Below, in pieces: positions 7,568 to 17,927 of a stretch of DNA of 64,000 bases. The translations under genes were made by a program, and so were the position numbers. The notes beneath the pieces are model-generated. The model was given only the letters and a program-made list of their open reading frames with translations, ran no database searches and was not told where the DNA came from. How positions within the stretch are numbered: position 1 is the first letter of the stretch; every line of letters starts with the position of its first letter. The stretch comes from Phenylobacterium immobile (ATCC 35973). GTDB lineage: Bacteria; Pseudomonadota; Alphaproteobacteria; Caulobacterales; Caulobacteraceae. The DNA is taken from the NCBI RefSeq assembly GCF_001375595.1, contig NZ_CVJQ01000001.1, forward strand, positions 1 through 64,000, read 5' to 3'.

Positions 7568-8310
7568 CGCGCAGCGAAGGGGGAAGCCGTGGCCGGGCGA
7601 TCGGCCTCGACCCATTCGGCGTAGCCGCGCGCGCGCAGTTCGCAGGCCGGGCAGGTTCCGCAGCCGGCCCCCCAGGCGTGCATCGTGCGATCCCCCAGGT
7701 AGCAGGTGTGGCTGTCGGCGACGACGATCTCGACCAGGGCCTCGCCGCCGAGGGTCCGCGCCAGGCCCCAGGTTTCAGCCTTGGTCAGGAGCATCAGGGG
7801 CGTCTCGATTGAAAAGGGCTGCGCCATGCCGAGGTTCAGCGAGGTCTGCATCGCGTCCAGCGTATCGCGGCGGCAGTCGGGATAGCCCGAGAAGTCGGTC
7901 TCGCACATGCCGCCCACCAGAGCCACGAGGCCCCGCCGGTCGGCCAGCGCGGCGGCATAGACGAAGAACGCCAGGTTGCGACCGGGGACGAAGGTCGACG
8001 GGAGACCCTTGGCGGTCATCTCAATGGCCCGGTCGTCGGTTAGGGCGGAGTCGGCGACCGCGCCAAAGCCGCGCATGTCCAAGATGTGGTCCGGGCCCAG
8101 CCGCGAGGCCCACTCAGGGAAGGTCGCGGCGATCCGCTGCCGGACATTGTTGCGGGCGACGAGTTCGACGGCATGGCGCTGGCCATAATCGAAGGCCACC
8201 GTCTCGACCCACTCATACCGCGCCAACGCCCAGGCGAGACAGACCGTCGAGTCCTGCCCGCCGGAAAACAACACCAGAGCGCCTGAGGGTCGCATCGCCA
8301 TGGGCTCCAT
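7564..8310 (-). CDS. queC: 7-cyano-7-deazaguanine synthase
   Basis: An ATP-dependent enzyme that converts 7-carboxy-7-deazaguanine to preQ0. The PP-loop [11 protein letters not shown] lies near the N-terminus. The zinc-binding cysteines are C in HTCYLGD plus the cluster CGTCPAC near the C-terminus. I chose the ATG at 8310; ATGs at 8301 and 8295 are alternatives, and the open frame to 8403 has no support. It is first of the queC-queE-queD set, with a 170-nt gap to the divergent chorismate mutase gene. I saw no preQ1 riboswitch there. Confidence 0.93.
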   Translation of the reverse strand: MEPMAMRPSGALVLFSGGQDSTVCLAWALARYEWVETVAFDYGQRHAVELVARNNVRQRIAATFPEWASRLGPDHILDMRGFGAVADSALTDDRAIEMTAKGLPSTFVPGRNLAFFVYAAALADRRGLVALVGGMCETDFSGYPDCRRDTLDAMQTSLNLGMAQPFSIETPLMLLTKAETWGLARTLGGEALVEIVVADSHTCYLGDRTMHAWGAGCGTCPACELRARGYAEWVEADRPATASPFAAR

Positions 8311-8480
8311 ATGCCCACCCCGTGGCGGTTCGCAAAGCGTCACTGTGGACCTGGCCCGCGAACAGCCAGGCTTTGATGCTCCGTCGAGCAGCCCCGGAGG
8401 CAAGAATATTGCCCACGAGCGGCCTATTGCGCGTCCGGCGGCAATGACCTAACCCGCCTCGTTCCACCCTGGGGGAAATT

Positions 8481-9290
8481 ATGGCCAAGGCTGAGAGCGC
8501 GCGCTCACTGGAGGAGATCCGATGGCGGATCGACGCCATCGACGCCGAATTGCTCGCCCTGCTCGATGAACGCGCAGGCCTGGCTGGCGATGTCGCGGCC
8601 GCCAAGGCCGCCGGCGGCGGACCGCCGACCTTTGGCCTGCGCCCAGGCCGCGAAGCCCATATCGTCCGCAGCCTGGTCGACCGGCCCCGCAAGGCCGCCT
8701 CCGCCCAACTGGTGGTCCGCGTGTGGCGCGAGATCATGGCCGCCAACCTCGCCGCTCAGGGCGACTATGCGCTGACCGTGTGGAGCGGGAACGACCAGGC
8801 CCGCACCCTGCAGGCGGCGCGCCAAAGGTTTGGCGCCGCACCGACCCTGACCTCGGTCGCCAAGCCCGAGGACGCCATCGCCGCCGCCCGCAAGCTGGGC
8901 GGCGTCGGCGTCTGCGCGCTGACCGCCGACAATCCCTGGTGGGGCCGCCTGTTGGCGGAACCGAAGGTGAAGATCTTCGCCGCCCTGCCTGACTTCGAAT
9001 CGCCGGGATCGGGCGGGGGCCCGATGAGCGCGCTCGCCATGGCCGACGTCGAGGTCGAGCCGACCGGAAACGACACCACGTTCTGGGTGACCGACGCGCC
9101 CGGCAAGGCATCTGCCATCGAGGAGGAATTGGGGAAGGTCGGCGTCGCAGGCTCGATCCTGCTGGAGGCGGGCGGCCTGAAGCTCTTTGCGCTGTCGGCC
9201 TATTACCAGGCTGAGGACGAGCGCCTGAAGCGCGCGCCGGGTTCGCTGTCCGGCGTGATCGGGGCCGCGCCGGCGCCCCTGGACGTCTGA
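8481..9290 (+). CDS. chorismate mutase (AroQ type) with long C-terminal domain
   Basis: Rearranges chorismate to prephenate for Phe/Tyr synthesis. Residues 8-95 form an AroQ helical domain ([19 protein letters not shown], then [12 protein letters not shown]). About 170 residues follow that resemble a decayed prephenate dehydratase/ACT-like region (ending [17 protein letters not shown]); I cannot confirm catalytic residues there. GGGGGA precedes the ATG by about 4 nt. The hisC-type aminotransferase gene begins 2 nt after its stop, so the two form an operon, and a prephenate dehydrogenase lies just beyond. This grouping supports an aromatic amino acid role. Confidence 0.87.
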   Translation: MAKAESARSLEEIRWRIDAIDAELLALLDERAGLAGDVAAAKAAGGGPPTFGLRPGREAHIVRSLVDRPRKAASAQLVVRVWREIMAANLAAQGDYALTVWSGNDQARTLQAARQRFGAAPTLTSVAKPEDAIAAARKLGGVGVCALTADNPWWGRLLAEPKVKIFAALPDFESPGSGGGPMSALAMADVEVEPTGNDTTFWVTDAPGKASAIEEELGKVGVAGSILLEAGGLKLFALSAYYQAEDERLKRAPGSLSGVIGAAPAPLDV

Positions 9291-9292
9291 CC

Positions 9293-10354
9293 ATGTCGCG
9301 TTTCTGGAGCCCCATCGTCCAGACGCTGTCCCCCTATGTTCCCGGCGAGCAGCCGCGCATCGCCGACCTGATCAAGCTGAACACCAATGAGAGCCCGTTC
9401 GGGCCCTCCCCGACCGCGCTGGAAGCCATGCGGGCCGCCGCCGCCGACACCCTTAGGCTCTATCCTGATCCGCAGTCGCTCGCGCTGCGTGAGGCGCTAG
9501 CCGCCCGCCATGGCCTGCGCGCCGACCAGATCTTTGTGGGCAACGGCTCCGACGAAGTGCTGGCCCACGCTTTTGCGGCTCTGCTGAAGCACGATCGGCC
9601 CCTGCGCTTCCCCGATATCACCTACAGCTTCTACCCGGTCTACTGCGGCCTGTTCGGTATCGACAGCGAGATCGTGCCGCTGGATGAAGCCATGCGCATC
9701 CGGCCCGGTGACTATCCGACCGGCGGCGGGCCGGTGATCATCGCCAACCCCAACGCGCCAACCGGTGTGCCGCTGACCCGGGCGCAGGTCCTGTCGATCG
9801 TCGAGGCCAATCCAGATGTCCCTGTCGTCATCGACGAGGCCTATGTGGACTTCGGTGGCGAGAGCGTCGTCGCCGACATCGTCGACTATCCGAACCTGTT
9901 GGTCATTCACACCATGTCTAAGTCCCGGGCGCTGGCGGGCCTGCGGGTCGGTTACGCCTTTGGCGACGCGGGCCTGATCGAGGGTCTGACGCGGGTGAAG
10001 GACAGCTTCAACTCTTACCCCCTGGGGCGCATCGCCGAAGTCGGGGCGACCGCCTCGGTTCAGGATGAGGCCTGGTTCCAGGCGCGCCGCCAGGACGTGA
10101 TCGCCGGCCGCGAACGCATGACGGGCGGCCTGGCGCAGCTCGGCTTCGAGGTTCTGCCCTCGGCGGCCAACTTCATCTTCGCCAAGCACCGCAGCCGCAG
10201 CGGTGAAGAGATCGCTCAGGCCCTGCGTGACCGCGCCATCCTGGTGCGGCGTTTCAACGCCCCGCGCATCGCCGACCACCTTCGCATCACGGTGGGCGCC
10301 CCGGAGCAGGTGGGGCGGCTGCTGGAGGCGCTCCGGGAAATTCTCGGCGACTAG
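9293..10354 (+). CDS. hisC: histidinol-phosphate/aromatic aminotransferase
   Basis: A PLP-dependent fold-type I aminotransferase, 353 aa. Landmarks are [19 protein letters not shown], the PLP-contacting VIDEAYVDF, and the Schiff-base Lys210 in [15 protein letters not shown]. Position directly after chorismate mutase suggests that it also transaminates phenylpyruvate, hydroxyphenylpyruvate or prephenate, as dual-function HisC enzymes do; this is inference from context. The stop codon interlocks with the convergent tyrC stop (CTAG, 10351-10354). Confidence 0.92.
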   Translation: MSRFWSPIVQTLSPYVPGEQPRIADLIKLNTNESPFGPSPTALEAMRAAAADTLRLYPDPQSLALREALAARHGLRADQIFVGNGSDEVLAHAFAALLKHDRPLRFPDITYSFYPVYCGLFGIDSEIVPLDEAMRIRPGDYPTGGGPVIIANPNAPTGVPLTRAQVLSIVEANPDVPVVIDEAYVDFGGESVVADIVDYPNLLVIHTMSKSRALAGLRVGYAFGDAGLIEGLTRVKDSFNSYPLGRIAEVGATASVQDEAWFQARRQDVIAGRERMTGGLAQLGFEVLPSAANFIFAKHRSRSGEEIAQALRDRAILVRRFNAPRIADHLRITVGAPEQVGRLLEALREILGD

Positions 10355-11091
10355 GCGGGCGGGCCAGCGCCGACCTGCTCCAGGAGGCTCTGGGCCTCGC
10401 CGACGAAGGCGCGGGCGATCTCGGCGGCGTAGGGATTCTGGGTCTGAATGGCTGTGAAGAGCTCGAATGTGTCGCCGCCGATCAGGGCGCAGAGCTCGAG
10501 AAGATGCTGGTAGGACGGGGTCTTCAGCTGCTCGTCGGGGATGCCGAGGTTGACCAGCGAGCGGCCGATCAAGTGGGTGAGCGCCTGGACATAGGCCATC
10601 TCGCGGTCGTGCTCCTCGGCCGTGGTGACCGTGACCGTTAGGCCCAGAGACCGCCCAAAGGCCGCCATGCGCTCGTGACGGTCGCCCCGCAGCGGGCAGA
10701 TGACGAAGCGCAGGCCTTCGATGCCGCCCTTGGCGCTCTGCGGCCCGAACAACGGATGGGTGGCGACGAGATCGACGTGGGCGGGCAGCAGGTCGAGCAT
10801 CAGCTGGGCGGGGACGACCTTCACCGAGCCCACGTCGACAACGAGGGCGCCTGGCCGAAGATGAGGTGCGAGCGCTGCAAACACCGCGGGCATGGCCGCC
10901 ACCGGCACGGCGACCACGACGATCTCGCAGGCGCCGGCCTCGGCCAGGGTTGTGAACGCGTAGCCCTGCGCGCGGGCATAGGCCTCGGAGTCCGCCGACA
11001 CGTCGGTGACTTTCAGGTCGAAGTGCGGCGCCAGGATCCGCGCCGCCAGCCGCCCGAACTGGCCAAACCCGATGATGCCCAAGCTTTTCAT
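10351..11091 (-). CDS. tyrC: prephenate/arogenate dehydrogenase
   Basis: An NAD(P)-dependent dehydrogenase of the TyrA family for tyrosine synthesis, 246 aa. The dinucleotide motif IIGFGQFGR is at the N-terminus. [18 protein letters not shown] and the catalytic-region [20 protein letters not shown] are present. The length fits the short monofunctional form without an ACT domain, so feedback inhibition through ACT is not expected. It is convergent with the hisC-type gene and shares a 4-nt overlap with it. Confidence 0.9.
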   Translation of the reverse strand: MKSLGIIGFGQFGRLAARILAPHFDLKVTDVSADSEAYARAQGYAFTTLAEAGACEIVVVAVPVAAMPAVFAALAPHLRPGALVVDVGSVKVVPAQLMLDLLPAHVDLVATHPLFGPQSAKGGIEGLRFVICPLRGDRHERMAAFGRSLGLTVTVTTAEEHDREMAYVQALTHLIGRSLVNLGIPDEQLKTPSYQHLLELCALIGGDTFELFTAIQTQNPYAAEIARAFVGEAQSLLEQVGAGPPA

Positions 11092-11209
11092 GCCGTTCGA
11101 TAGCGCGTGGGCAGGCGCTTCGTAAATCGGCGGCTGAAAAGTTCAGGGAACCGACAGGCGAATTGTGAGATGTAGTCCCGACGTTTAGCCCGCCGGCCGG
11201 AGGCCCCCT

Positions 11210-12502
11210 TTGGCGACCTATTTCTTCGACACCATCACCGCCAGCGACGCCGCCAACTTCACGGCCCAGGACACCCTGGTGTTCCGCGGGGCCAACATGA
11301 GCTCGATCAGCTCGACTGTGGCTTATGCGCCGTCCGGCGCAACGGTGACGATCACCAGCGGCGGGTTCTCAAAGATATTCCCGGTCCAAGCCTACAGCGC
11401 CGGAAACTTCATCTTCCTCGACGGCACGGGCCTCTATGTGGGCGGGGCCGGGCCTGACGTCCTGGCCATCGCCACGGCTGATCGCTACGCAATGTACGGC
11501 GGCCAGGGAGACGACATCCTGACCGGCGGCGGCGGCGCCGACGTTATGCAGGGCAACCAGGGCAACGACATCCTGGCTGGCGGCGCGGGCGCCGACACCA
11601 TCTTCGGCGGCCAGGGCGACGACGTGATCACCGGCGGCGCCGGCCAGAACTTCATGCAGGGCAATATCGGCGCCGACATCATCACGGCGCTGGGCGCCTC
11701 GACCATGCTAGGCGGCCAGGGCGACGACAGCCTGACGGGCAGCCTTGGCGCGGACTTCCTAAGCGGCGACCTGGGCGACGACACCATCGTGGGAAGCGGC
11801 GGCCTGGACTTGATCTACGGCATGGCCGGCAACGACGTGATCACCGTCGGCCTGGGCGCCAGCACGGTCGAAGGCGGCGACGGGAATGACCAGCTGGTCG
11901 CGGGCGCAGACTCCCGCGGCGCGATCCTCCAAGGCAACGCCGGCGCCGACACCCTGATCAGCCAGGGGGTCAACAACACCCTGCTGGGCGGCCAGGGCGA
12001 CGACGTTCTGCTGGTTTCCGGCGCAGGGCCCGCCGCTCTCTTTGGCGACGCGGGCAATGACAGCCTGCGCGGCGGGTCGGCGGCCGACAGCCTGACGGGC
12101 GGCCTGGGCAACGACACCCTGAACGGCGGCGGCGGGGCCGACGTCCTGTCCGGCGGCGCCGGCAACAACCTTTTTGTCTTCGACACCCCGACCAATGCGC
12201 CGCTGAATGCGCTCGATCAGGTGACTGACTGGACAATCCTGTCGAAGCTGCACTTCGGCGACGCGACGCGACCGGCGGGCAGCGCGACCAACTATACCGA
12301 GCTCGCCTCAGCGGGTAGCGCCGCGGCGGCGCTTTCCCAGGCCCAGGTCGCGATGAACTCTACGGAAGCGCGCTATGTGGCCGTCCAGGTGGGCAATTCG
12401 GTCCTGGTCTTCGCCGACTCCGACGGCGACCGGGTGGCCGACACCGCCGTCGCCCTGGTCGGCCGCACCCTGGCCGATATCGCCTTCACCTCGATCGCCT
12501 GA
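11210..12502 (+). CDS. RTX (hemolysin-type calcium-binding repeat) secreted protein
   Basis: A 430-residue protein with a beta-rich N-terminal segment (about 1-85) and roughly twenty glycine-aspartate nonapeptides of the GGxGxDxL type from residue about 95 to 325 (GGQGDDILT, GNQGNDILA, GGLGNDTLN). These bind calcium and fold after type I secretion. The C-terminal 100 residues (DQVTDW...FADSDGDRVADTAVAL) probably carry the uncleaved secretion signal. There is no N-terminal signal peptide. The start is TTG with GGAGG upstream. No type I exporter or catalytic domain is encoded nearby, so a structural or adhesive surface role is plausible but unproven. Confidence 0.85.
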   Translation: MATYFFDTITASDAANFTAQDTLVFRGANMSSISSTVAYAPSGATVTITSGGFSKIFPVQAYSAGNFIFLDGTGLYVGGAGPDVLAIATADRYAMYGGQGDDILTGGGGADVMQGNQGNDILAGGAGADTIFGGQGDDVITGGAGQNFMQGNIGADIITALGASTMLGGQGDDSLTGSLGADFLSGDLGDDTIVGSGGLDLIYGMAGNDVITVGLGASTVEGGDGNDQLVAGADSRGAILQGNAGADTLISQGVNNTLLGGQGDDVLLVSGAGPAALFGDAGNDSLRGGSAADSLTGGLGNDTLNGGGGADVLSGGAGNNLFVFDTPTNAPLNALDQVTDWTILSKLHFGDATRPAGSATNYTELASAGSAAAALSQAQVAMNSTEARYVAVQVGNSVLVFADSDGDRVADTAVALVGRTLADIAFTSIA

Positions 12503-12509
12503 CAGCCCG

Positions 12510-15314
12510 TCAACCCAGGAAGGCGGCCGTCTGCTCAATGGCCTCGACCAGGCTGACCCGCTGAAGCTCCACGCCGGATGGCAGGGCGGAGAACAGCCGG
12601 GTAGGCGCGGCGGCGTCAAGCATCACGAAAACGCCCTTGTCGTCGGCCCGGCGGATCAGCCGGCCAAACGCTTGGGCGATCCGGCCGCGGGCGATGGCGT
12701 CGTCATACCCTTTGCCGCCAAAGCGCCCGCGACGCGCCTTGTGCAAGATGTCCGGCCGGGGCCACGGCACGCGATCGAAGACCAGCAGGCGCAGCGCCCG
12801 GCCCGGCACATCGACCCCGTCTCGCACGGCGTCGGTGCCCAACAGGCAGGAGTCGACCTCGGCGCGGAAGATGTCGACCAGAGCGCCGGCCTCGAGCGGA
12901 TCGACGTGCTGGGCGTAGAGGCCCAGACCCTTGTCGGCAAGCGGACCGGCGATGCGTTCGTGCACGGCGCGAAGGCGGCGAATCGCAGTGAAAAGGCCAA
13001 GACCCCCGCCGCCGGCAGCCAGGAACAGCTCACGCATGGCGGCGGCGACCTGGCGCGCGTCGTCCCGGCTGACGTCGGTGACCACCAGGCAGCGGGCGTT
13101 GGCGGCGTAATCGAAGGGAGAGGCGAGGCGCAGGGTCTTGGGCCGCTCGGGCAGTCGCGCCGCGCCGGTGCGCATCTCCGCCAGGGCGAAGGGATCGGCG
13201 AGCGCCGGGTCGGCGAGGGTCGCGCTGGTGACCAGGACGCCGTGGGCCTGGGAGATGACGGCGTTTGTGAGGGGCTCGGTGGGATCGACCCAATGGCGGC
13301 GGCAGGCGGCGTCGACGACGCGGCCATAGAGGAAGGTCGCATCGAACCAATCGACGAAATCGGGATCGTCTTCCGAGTCCTCGTCGATGGCGCGCAGCAT
13401 GGACCGCCAGGCCGGAAGCGTCATGCGCGCACGCCGGTCCAGACCGCGCAGGGCGCCTTCGATGCGGGCCCGTTCGGTCACCGGCAGCTCAGCGGCTTCG
13501 TCGTCGAGCACGTCCTCCAGTCGCCGCGCCAGGGAGAGCAGGGGCGCCTCCAGCCGGGCGAGCGCCTGAGCCGCCTCGCGCGCCGTCTCACGGACCAGAT
13601 CCAGAGCGGGCCGCGCTGAGCACTCCATCCCCAGATCCGGAGCGCCGGAGCCTTCCCGGCCGGCTCGGGCCCGAAGCTGTTCGATCACCGCGACGAGGAA
13701 GGCCTCGATCGGTCCATGTGGATTGACCTCGCCGCCCGGCGGGGCGATGCGGCCGGACCAACCTTCACCTGGCAGGGCTGCGGCGGCGCGGACGGCTTCG
13801 GCCAGAGTCTCCCGGGCGTCGTCATAGTCCGCCAGAACCTCGCCGAGCCGGGCCTCGAGGCCGCGCCCCCGCCGACCACGCCCTTCCGGGCCGCGGATCC
13901 AGCGGCGCAGTTCGGCGGACTCGGCTCCTGAAAGCTGGGCGGAGAAGGCGTTGTCGGCCGCGTCGAACAGATGATGGCCTTCGTCAAAAACGATGCGCTT
14001 GAGCGCCGTCGTCTCGCCGTCCGCCTTAGAACCGCGGGCCGCACGGGCGCCGTCGAAAGCGGCCTGAGTGAGGACCAGGGCGTGATTGGCGATGACCAGA
14101 TCGGCGCGCCGAGAGGCGCGGATCGCCTTCTCGACAAAACAGACGCGATAGTGCGGGCATCCGGCGTGAACGCATTCGCCGCGCCGGTCTACCAGGTTCT
14201 GCGGCCCGGCCTGGTTCTGCACCCCGACGGCGAACAGCGTCGGCAACCAGGCGGGATAGTCGCCACCGGTCATGTCGCCGTCGCGGGTGGCCCGCGCCCA
14301 GCGCACGGCGAGGCCCAGCCCCACGAGGTCGCCAGCCCCCAGCTGGGCGGAGTTGCCCATGTCCTGGAGGTTCAGCAGACACAGGTAGTTTTCGCGGCCC
14401 TTCCGCACGACCGCGCGTTTGGCGCGGGTTTTCACATCGGGATAGAGGGCGTGGGTCTCGCGCTCGATCTGCCGCTGCAGGGCGCGGGTATAGGTGGAGA
14501 CCCAGACCGCAGGCCCGTTGGCCTCGGCCCAGACAGAGGCCGGCGCAAGATAGCCCAGAGTCTTGCCGATGCCAGTCCCCGCCTCAGCCAGCATCATCCG
14601 CGGCTCGCCCTCCCGTTCGCGCGGCTGGAAGACGAAGGCGGCTTCCTGCGCGAACTCGGACTGGGCGGGGCGCGCTTCATCGAGGCCGGCGCGCACGAGC
14701 AGATCCTTCAGCCGAGCCGCGGCGGCGGCGGGCTCGACCGGCTTGGAGCCAGGCTCGCCGGGCGGGGCCTCCGCCTCCCATTCGATCAGACGAGTCCAGA
14801 CATCGAGGCCGCCGCCGCGGAAGACGTTGCTGATCGGCGCGCTGCGCAGGGCCGAGGCGCAGGCCAGGCCCCAGGGCCAGCCGGCGCGGGCCAGGGTCTC
14901 GGCGATCGCCAAAGCCTCTTCGCGCGACGGTTCCGGGACTTGGGCGAGCTCCTCCAAGAGCAGTTCCGCCGCCTGGCGCAGGGAGGCGGCCTGGGCGTCG
15001 GAGCCCTTGGGCTCGGCCAGGCCCAACGCCAGCGCCAGCCCCGCGGCGGAGGGGGCGCAGAACCGCGCTGGTCGGACGAAAGCAAAGAGCTCCAGCACGT
15101 CGAAGATACCCCCCGTCCGCGGCGGCGCGTTCAAGCCCAGTCGACGGGCGGTCATGCCGGCGTGGGCGACCAGGACGGGGCCGTGTTCAAAGAGATCCCG
15201 CGCATCCGCCAGGCGGATCATCTGCGCGCCGCGGGCATCGGCGACGGCGGCACGACCTCCCGGCGGGACCACAAGGGCGGGCGCGAGGTCGATGGCCGGC
15301 ACGGCGACGGTCAT
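12510..15314 (-). CDS. dinG: DinG/XPD-type ATP-dependent DNA helicase
   Basis: A superfamily 2 iron-sulfur helicase, 934 aa. In order: an N-terminal region of about 250 residues, Walker A (AEAGTGIGKT), an Fe-S cysteine set (one Cys in NYLCLLNL, then CVHAGCPHYRVC), the Walker B box VFDEGHHLFD and the C-terminal arginine-finger region QAFGRLIRR. It is expected to unwind 5'-3' and to act on D-loops or R-loops in repair. I place the start at 15314; the frame stays open to 15959 but that stretch overlaps the divergent Lhr-like gene. Only 7 nt separate its stop from the convergent RTX gene. Confidence 0.92.
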   Translation of the reverse strand: MTVAVPAIDLAPALVVPPGGRAAVADARGAQMIRLADARDLFEHGPVLVAHAGMTARRLGLNAPPRTGGIFDVLELFAFVRPARFCAPSAAGLALALGLAEPKGSDAQAASLRQAAELLLEELAQVPEPSREEALAIAETLARAGWPWGLACASALRSAPISNVFRGGGLDVWTRLIEWEAEAPPGEPGSKPVEPAAAAARLKDLLVRAGLDEARPAQSEFAQEAAFVFQPREREGEPRMMLAEAGTGIGKTLGYLAPASVWAEANGPAVWVSTYTRALQRQIERETHALYPDVKTRAKRAVVRKGRENYLCLLNLQDMGNSAQLGAGDLVGLGLAVRWARATRDGDMTGGDYPAWLPTLFAVGVQNQAGPQNLVDRRGECVHAGCPHYRVCFVEKAIRASRRADLVIANHALVLTQAAFDGARAARGSKADGETTALKRIVFDEGHHLFDAADNAFSAQLSGAESAELRRWIRGPEGRGRRGRGLEARLGEVLADYDDARETLAEAVRAAAALPGEGWSGRIAPPGGEVNPHGPIEAFLVAVIEQLRARAGREGSGAPDLGMECSARPALDLVRETAREAAQALARLEAPLLSLARRLEDVLDDEAAELPVTERARIEGALRGLDRRARMTLPAWRSMLRAIDEDSEDDPDFVDWFDATFLYGRVVDAACRRHWVDPTEPLTNAVISQAHGVLVTSATLADPALADPFALAEMRTGAARLPERPKTLRLASPFDYAANARCLVVTDVSRDDARQVAAAMRELFLAAGGGGLGLFTAIRRLRAVHERIAGPLADKGLGLYAQHVDPLEAGALVDIFRAEVDSCLLGTDAVRDGVDVPGRALRLLVFDRVPWPRPDILHKARRGRFGGKGYDDAIARGRIAQAFGRLIRRADDKGVFVMLDAAAPTRLFSALPSGVELQRVSLVEAIEQTAAFLG

Positions 15315-15446
15315 GGCCGATCGCCCAGATCGCCGCAGCCCCTTACGCCAACCCCCATCACGCCCGACATGCGCTCCCTCGACTCGCAGCCCGGACCATA
15401 CACGCAGCGAATGGAAACGGAACAGGAACATGGTATAGGCGCTGGG

Positions 15447-17927
15447 ATGGCTGTCGCCGCCCGCGTTTCCCCGACCCTGGGGCCTGTCCTGCCGCCGCGG
15501 TTCGACGCCTGGTTCGCGGCGCGCGGTTGGCGGGCGCGCGCGCACCAGCTCGAGATGGTCGAACAGGGTCGGGCCGGCCACGACGCCCTGCTGATCGCGC
15601 CCACGGGCGGCGGCAAGACCCTGGCCGGCTTCCTGCCCAGCTTGATCGACATCACCGAGCGCGCGCCGGCCAACAGCGCGCGCGGCGTGCATACCCTCTA
15701 CATCTCGCCGCTGAAGGCCCTGGCGGTCGATGTCGAGCGCAACCTGATGGCGCCGATCCTGGAGATGGGTCTCCCGATCTCCGCCGAGAGTCGGACCGGC
15801 GACACGGGCATGGCGCGCCGCCAGCGGCAGCGGATCAAGCCGCCGGATATCCTCCTGACCACGCCGGAGCAGCTGGCCCTGCTGTGCGCCTGGGAGGGGG
15901 CGGCCCTTTTCTTTCAGGACCTGCGGTGCGTGGTCCTGGACGAGATCCACACCCTGCATGGCTCCAAGCGCGGCGACCTGCTGGCGCTGGACTTGGCGCG
16001 CCTACAGACGCTGGCGCCGATGATGCGCCGCGTCGGACTGTCGGCGACGGTTGACGACCCGGCGGTGATCACCCGCTGGATGGGTGGCGGCCGGCCAATC
16101 GCCGTGGTCCGCGGTCCAGCCGGGGCTGAACCCTTGGTCGACATCCTTCTGTCGGAAGGCCGCGTGCCTTGGGCCGGCCACACCGCGCAACACGCCATGG
16201 CCGAGGTCTACGAGACGATCAAGAAGGCGCGGACGGCGTTGGTCTTCGTCAACACGCGGTTCCAGGCGGAGTTCGCCTTCCAGGAGCTCTGGCGGCTGAA
16301 CGACGACAACCTGCCGATCGCCCTTCACCATGGATCGCTGGCGCCGGAGCAGCGGCGCAAGGTCGAGGCGGCCATGGCGCGCGGCGAGCTGCGGGCGGTG
16401 GTCTGCACCTCGACGCTCGATCTGGGCATCGACTGGGGCGACGTTGATCTTGTCATCCAGCTGGCGTCGCCCAAGGGCGCCTCGCGGATGGTCCAGCGGA
16501 TCGGCCGGGCCAACCACCGGCTGGACGAGCCGAGCCGCGCCTTGTTCGTGCCCGCCAACCGCTTCGAAATGCTGGAGTGTCAGGCCGCGCGGGAAGCCAT
16601 CGCCACCGGCTCGCTGGACGGCGACGCCCCGCGCGTCGGCGCCCTGGATGTCCTGGCCCAGCACGTCATGGGCTGCGCCTGCGCCGAGCCCTTCGAGCTG
16701 GTCGCGCTCTATGAGGAGGTGCGGTCCGCCGGGCCCTATCTGGACCTCACCTGGGAGGACTTCGAACAGGTCGTCGATTTCGTCTCGACCGGCGGTTATG
16801 CGCTGAAGACCTATGACCGGTTCCGCCGGATCGTCCGCGACGAGGACGGCCGCTGGCGGGCGCGCAACGCCCAGATCGCCCAGGCCCACCGCATGAACGT
16901 CGGCGCCATCGTCTCGCCGGCGGTGCTGACGGTCCGCATGGCGATGCGCGGCGGCAAGGGAGGCCGCAAGATCGGCGAGGTCGAGGAAGGCATGCTGGAG
17001 ATGCTCGATCCCGGCGACACCTTCATCTTCGCCGGCCAGACCTGGGCCCTGGAGGCGGTGACCAATCTCGACGTGCTGGTGCGGCCCGCCAACGACCGCG
17101 ACGCCAAGATGCCGTCCTGGGGCGGCTCGAAATTCGCGCTGTCGACCTTCCTGGCCAAGCGGGTGCGCGAGCTGATGTACGACCAGGAGCATTGGCAGGT
17201 GCTGCCGCTCGACGTACGCGAATGGCTGGAGGCGCAGCGCGACCGCTCGGTCATCCCGCGTGAGGACGAGATGCTGCTGGAGACCTTCCCGCGGGGGAAG
17301 CGGCGCTTCATGGCGATCTATCCGTTCGAAGGGCGCCTCGCGCACACCACCCTGGCCATGCTGCTGACGCGCCGGCTTGAGCGCCTGGGCCGGGCGCCCC
17401 TGGGCTTTGTCTGCAACGACTATGCGCTGGCGATCTGGGCGATGAAGCCGCTCGATGATCTCGATTTCGACGCCCTGTTCGACGAGGACATGCTGGGCGA
17501 CGACCTGGAGGCGTGGCTGGCCGAGAGTTTCATGATGAAGCGGGCCTTCAAAGGCTGCGCGGTGATCGCCGGCCTGATCGAACGGCGCTTTCCCGGCCAG
17601 GCGCAGAAGTCCGGTCGCCAGGTCACCTTCTCCACCGACCTGATCTACGACGTGCTGCGCAAACATGAGCCGGACCACCTGCTGCTGCGCTGTGCGAGGG
17701 CCGACGCCGCGACCGGGCTGATCGACGTGGCGCGACTGGGCCAGATGCTGGCGCGGATCCGCGGCCGGATCCGCCATGCGCCGTTGGAGCGGCTGTCGCC
17801 CTTCTCGGTTCCGATCCTGCTGGAAATCGGCAAGGAGCGTGCGCCGGGCGCGAGCCATGAGGCGGCCATCCTTCAGGAAGCGGAGGAAGACCTGATCGCC
17901 GAAGCTCTCTATCTGGACATGGCATGA
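15447..17927 (+). CDS. ligase-associated DEXH-box helicase (Lhr-like)
   Basis: A DNA helicase of the Lhr family, 826 aa, in the group found with ATP-dependent DNA ligase repair clusters. Motif I (APTGGGKTLAGF), motif II (LDEIHTLHG), motif III (LSATVDD), the region TSTLDLGIDWGDVD and motif VI (QRIGRANHR) are visible, followed by the winged-helix and C-terminal region. The start at 15447 is chosen over ATG 15411. Its stop overlaps the pdeM start by 4 nt (ATGA). In many genomes the set also includes an ATP-dependent ligase and an exonuclease; neither is in this window. Confidence 0.92.
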   Translation: MAVAARVSPTLGPVLPPRFDAWFAARGWRARAHQLEMVEQGRAGHDALLIAPTGGGKTLAGFLPSLIDITERAPANSARGVHTLYISPLKALAVDVERNLMAPILEMGLPISAESRTGDTGMARRQRQRIKPPDILLTTPEQLALLCAWEGAALFFQDLRCVVLDEIHTLHGSKRGDLLALDLARLQTLAPMMRRVGLSATVDDPAVITRWMGGGRPIAVVRGPAGAEPLVDILLSEGRVPWAGHTAQHAMAEVYETIKKARTALVFVNTRFQAEFAFQELWRLNDDNLPIALHHGSLAPEQRRKVEAAMARGELRAVVCTSTLDLGIDWGDVDLVIQLASPKGASRMVQRIGRANHRLDEPSRALFVPANRFEMLECQAAREAIATGSLDGDAPRVGALDVLAQHVMGCACAEPFELVALYEEVRSAGPYLDLTWEDFEQVVDFVSTGGYALKTYDRFRRIVRDEDGRWRARNAQIAQAHRMNVGAIVSPAVLTVRMAMRGGKGGRKIGEVEEGMLEMLDPGDTFIFAGQTWALEAVTNLDVLVRPANDRDAKMPSWGGSKFALSTFLAKRVRELMYDQEHWQVLPLDVREWLEAQRDRSVIPREDEMLLETFPRGKRRFMAIYPFEGRLAHTTLAMLLTRRLERLGRAPLGFVCNDYALAIWAMKPLDDLDFDALFDEDMLGDDLEAWLAESFMMKRAFKGCAVIAGLIERRFPGQAQKSGRQVTFSTDLIYDVLRKHEPDHLLLRCARADAATGLIDVARLGQMLARIRGRIRHAPLERLSPFSVPILLEIGKERAPGASHEAAILQEAEEDLIAEALYLDMA

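Noticed and set aside
8311..8480. preQ1 riboswitch ahead of queC
   Set aside because: The gap holds no convincing preQ1-I or preQ1-II fold, and the que genes here make the precursor rather than transport it.
13971..15446. Upstream extension of the Lhr-like helicase frame by almost 500 codons
   Set aside because: It runs antisense through dinG and has the Gly/Arg-rich composition of a high-GC shadow frame; the conserved protein starts at 15447.
15315..15959. Upstream extension of the dinG frame
   Set aside because: It overlaps the start of the Lhr-like gene on the other strand and shows no family similarity.
16002..17858. 618-codon open frame antisense to the Lhr-like helicase
   Set aside because: Gly/Arg/Asp/His-rich composition typical of a shadow frame and no start context.
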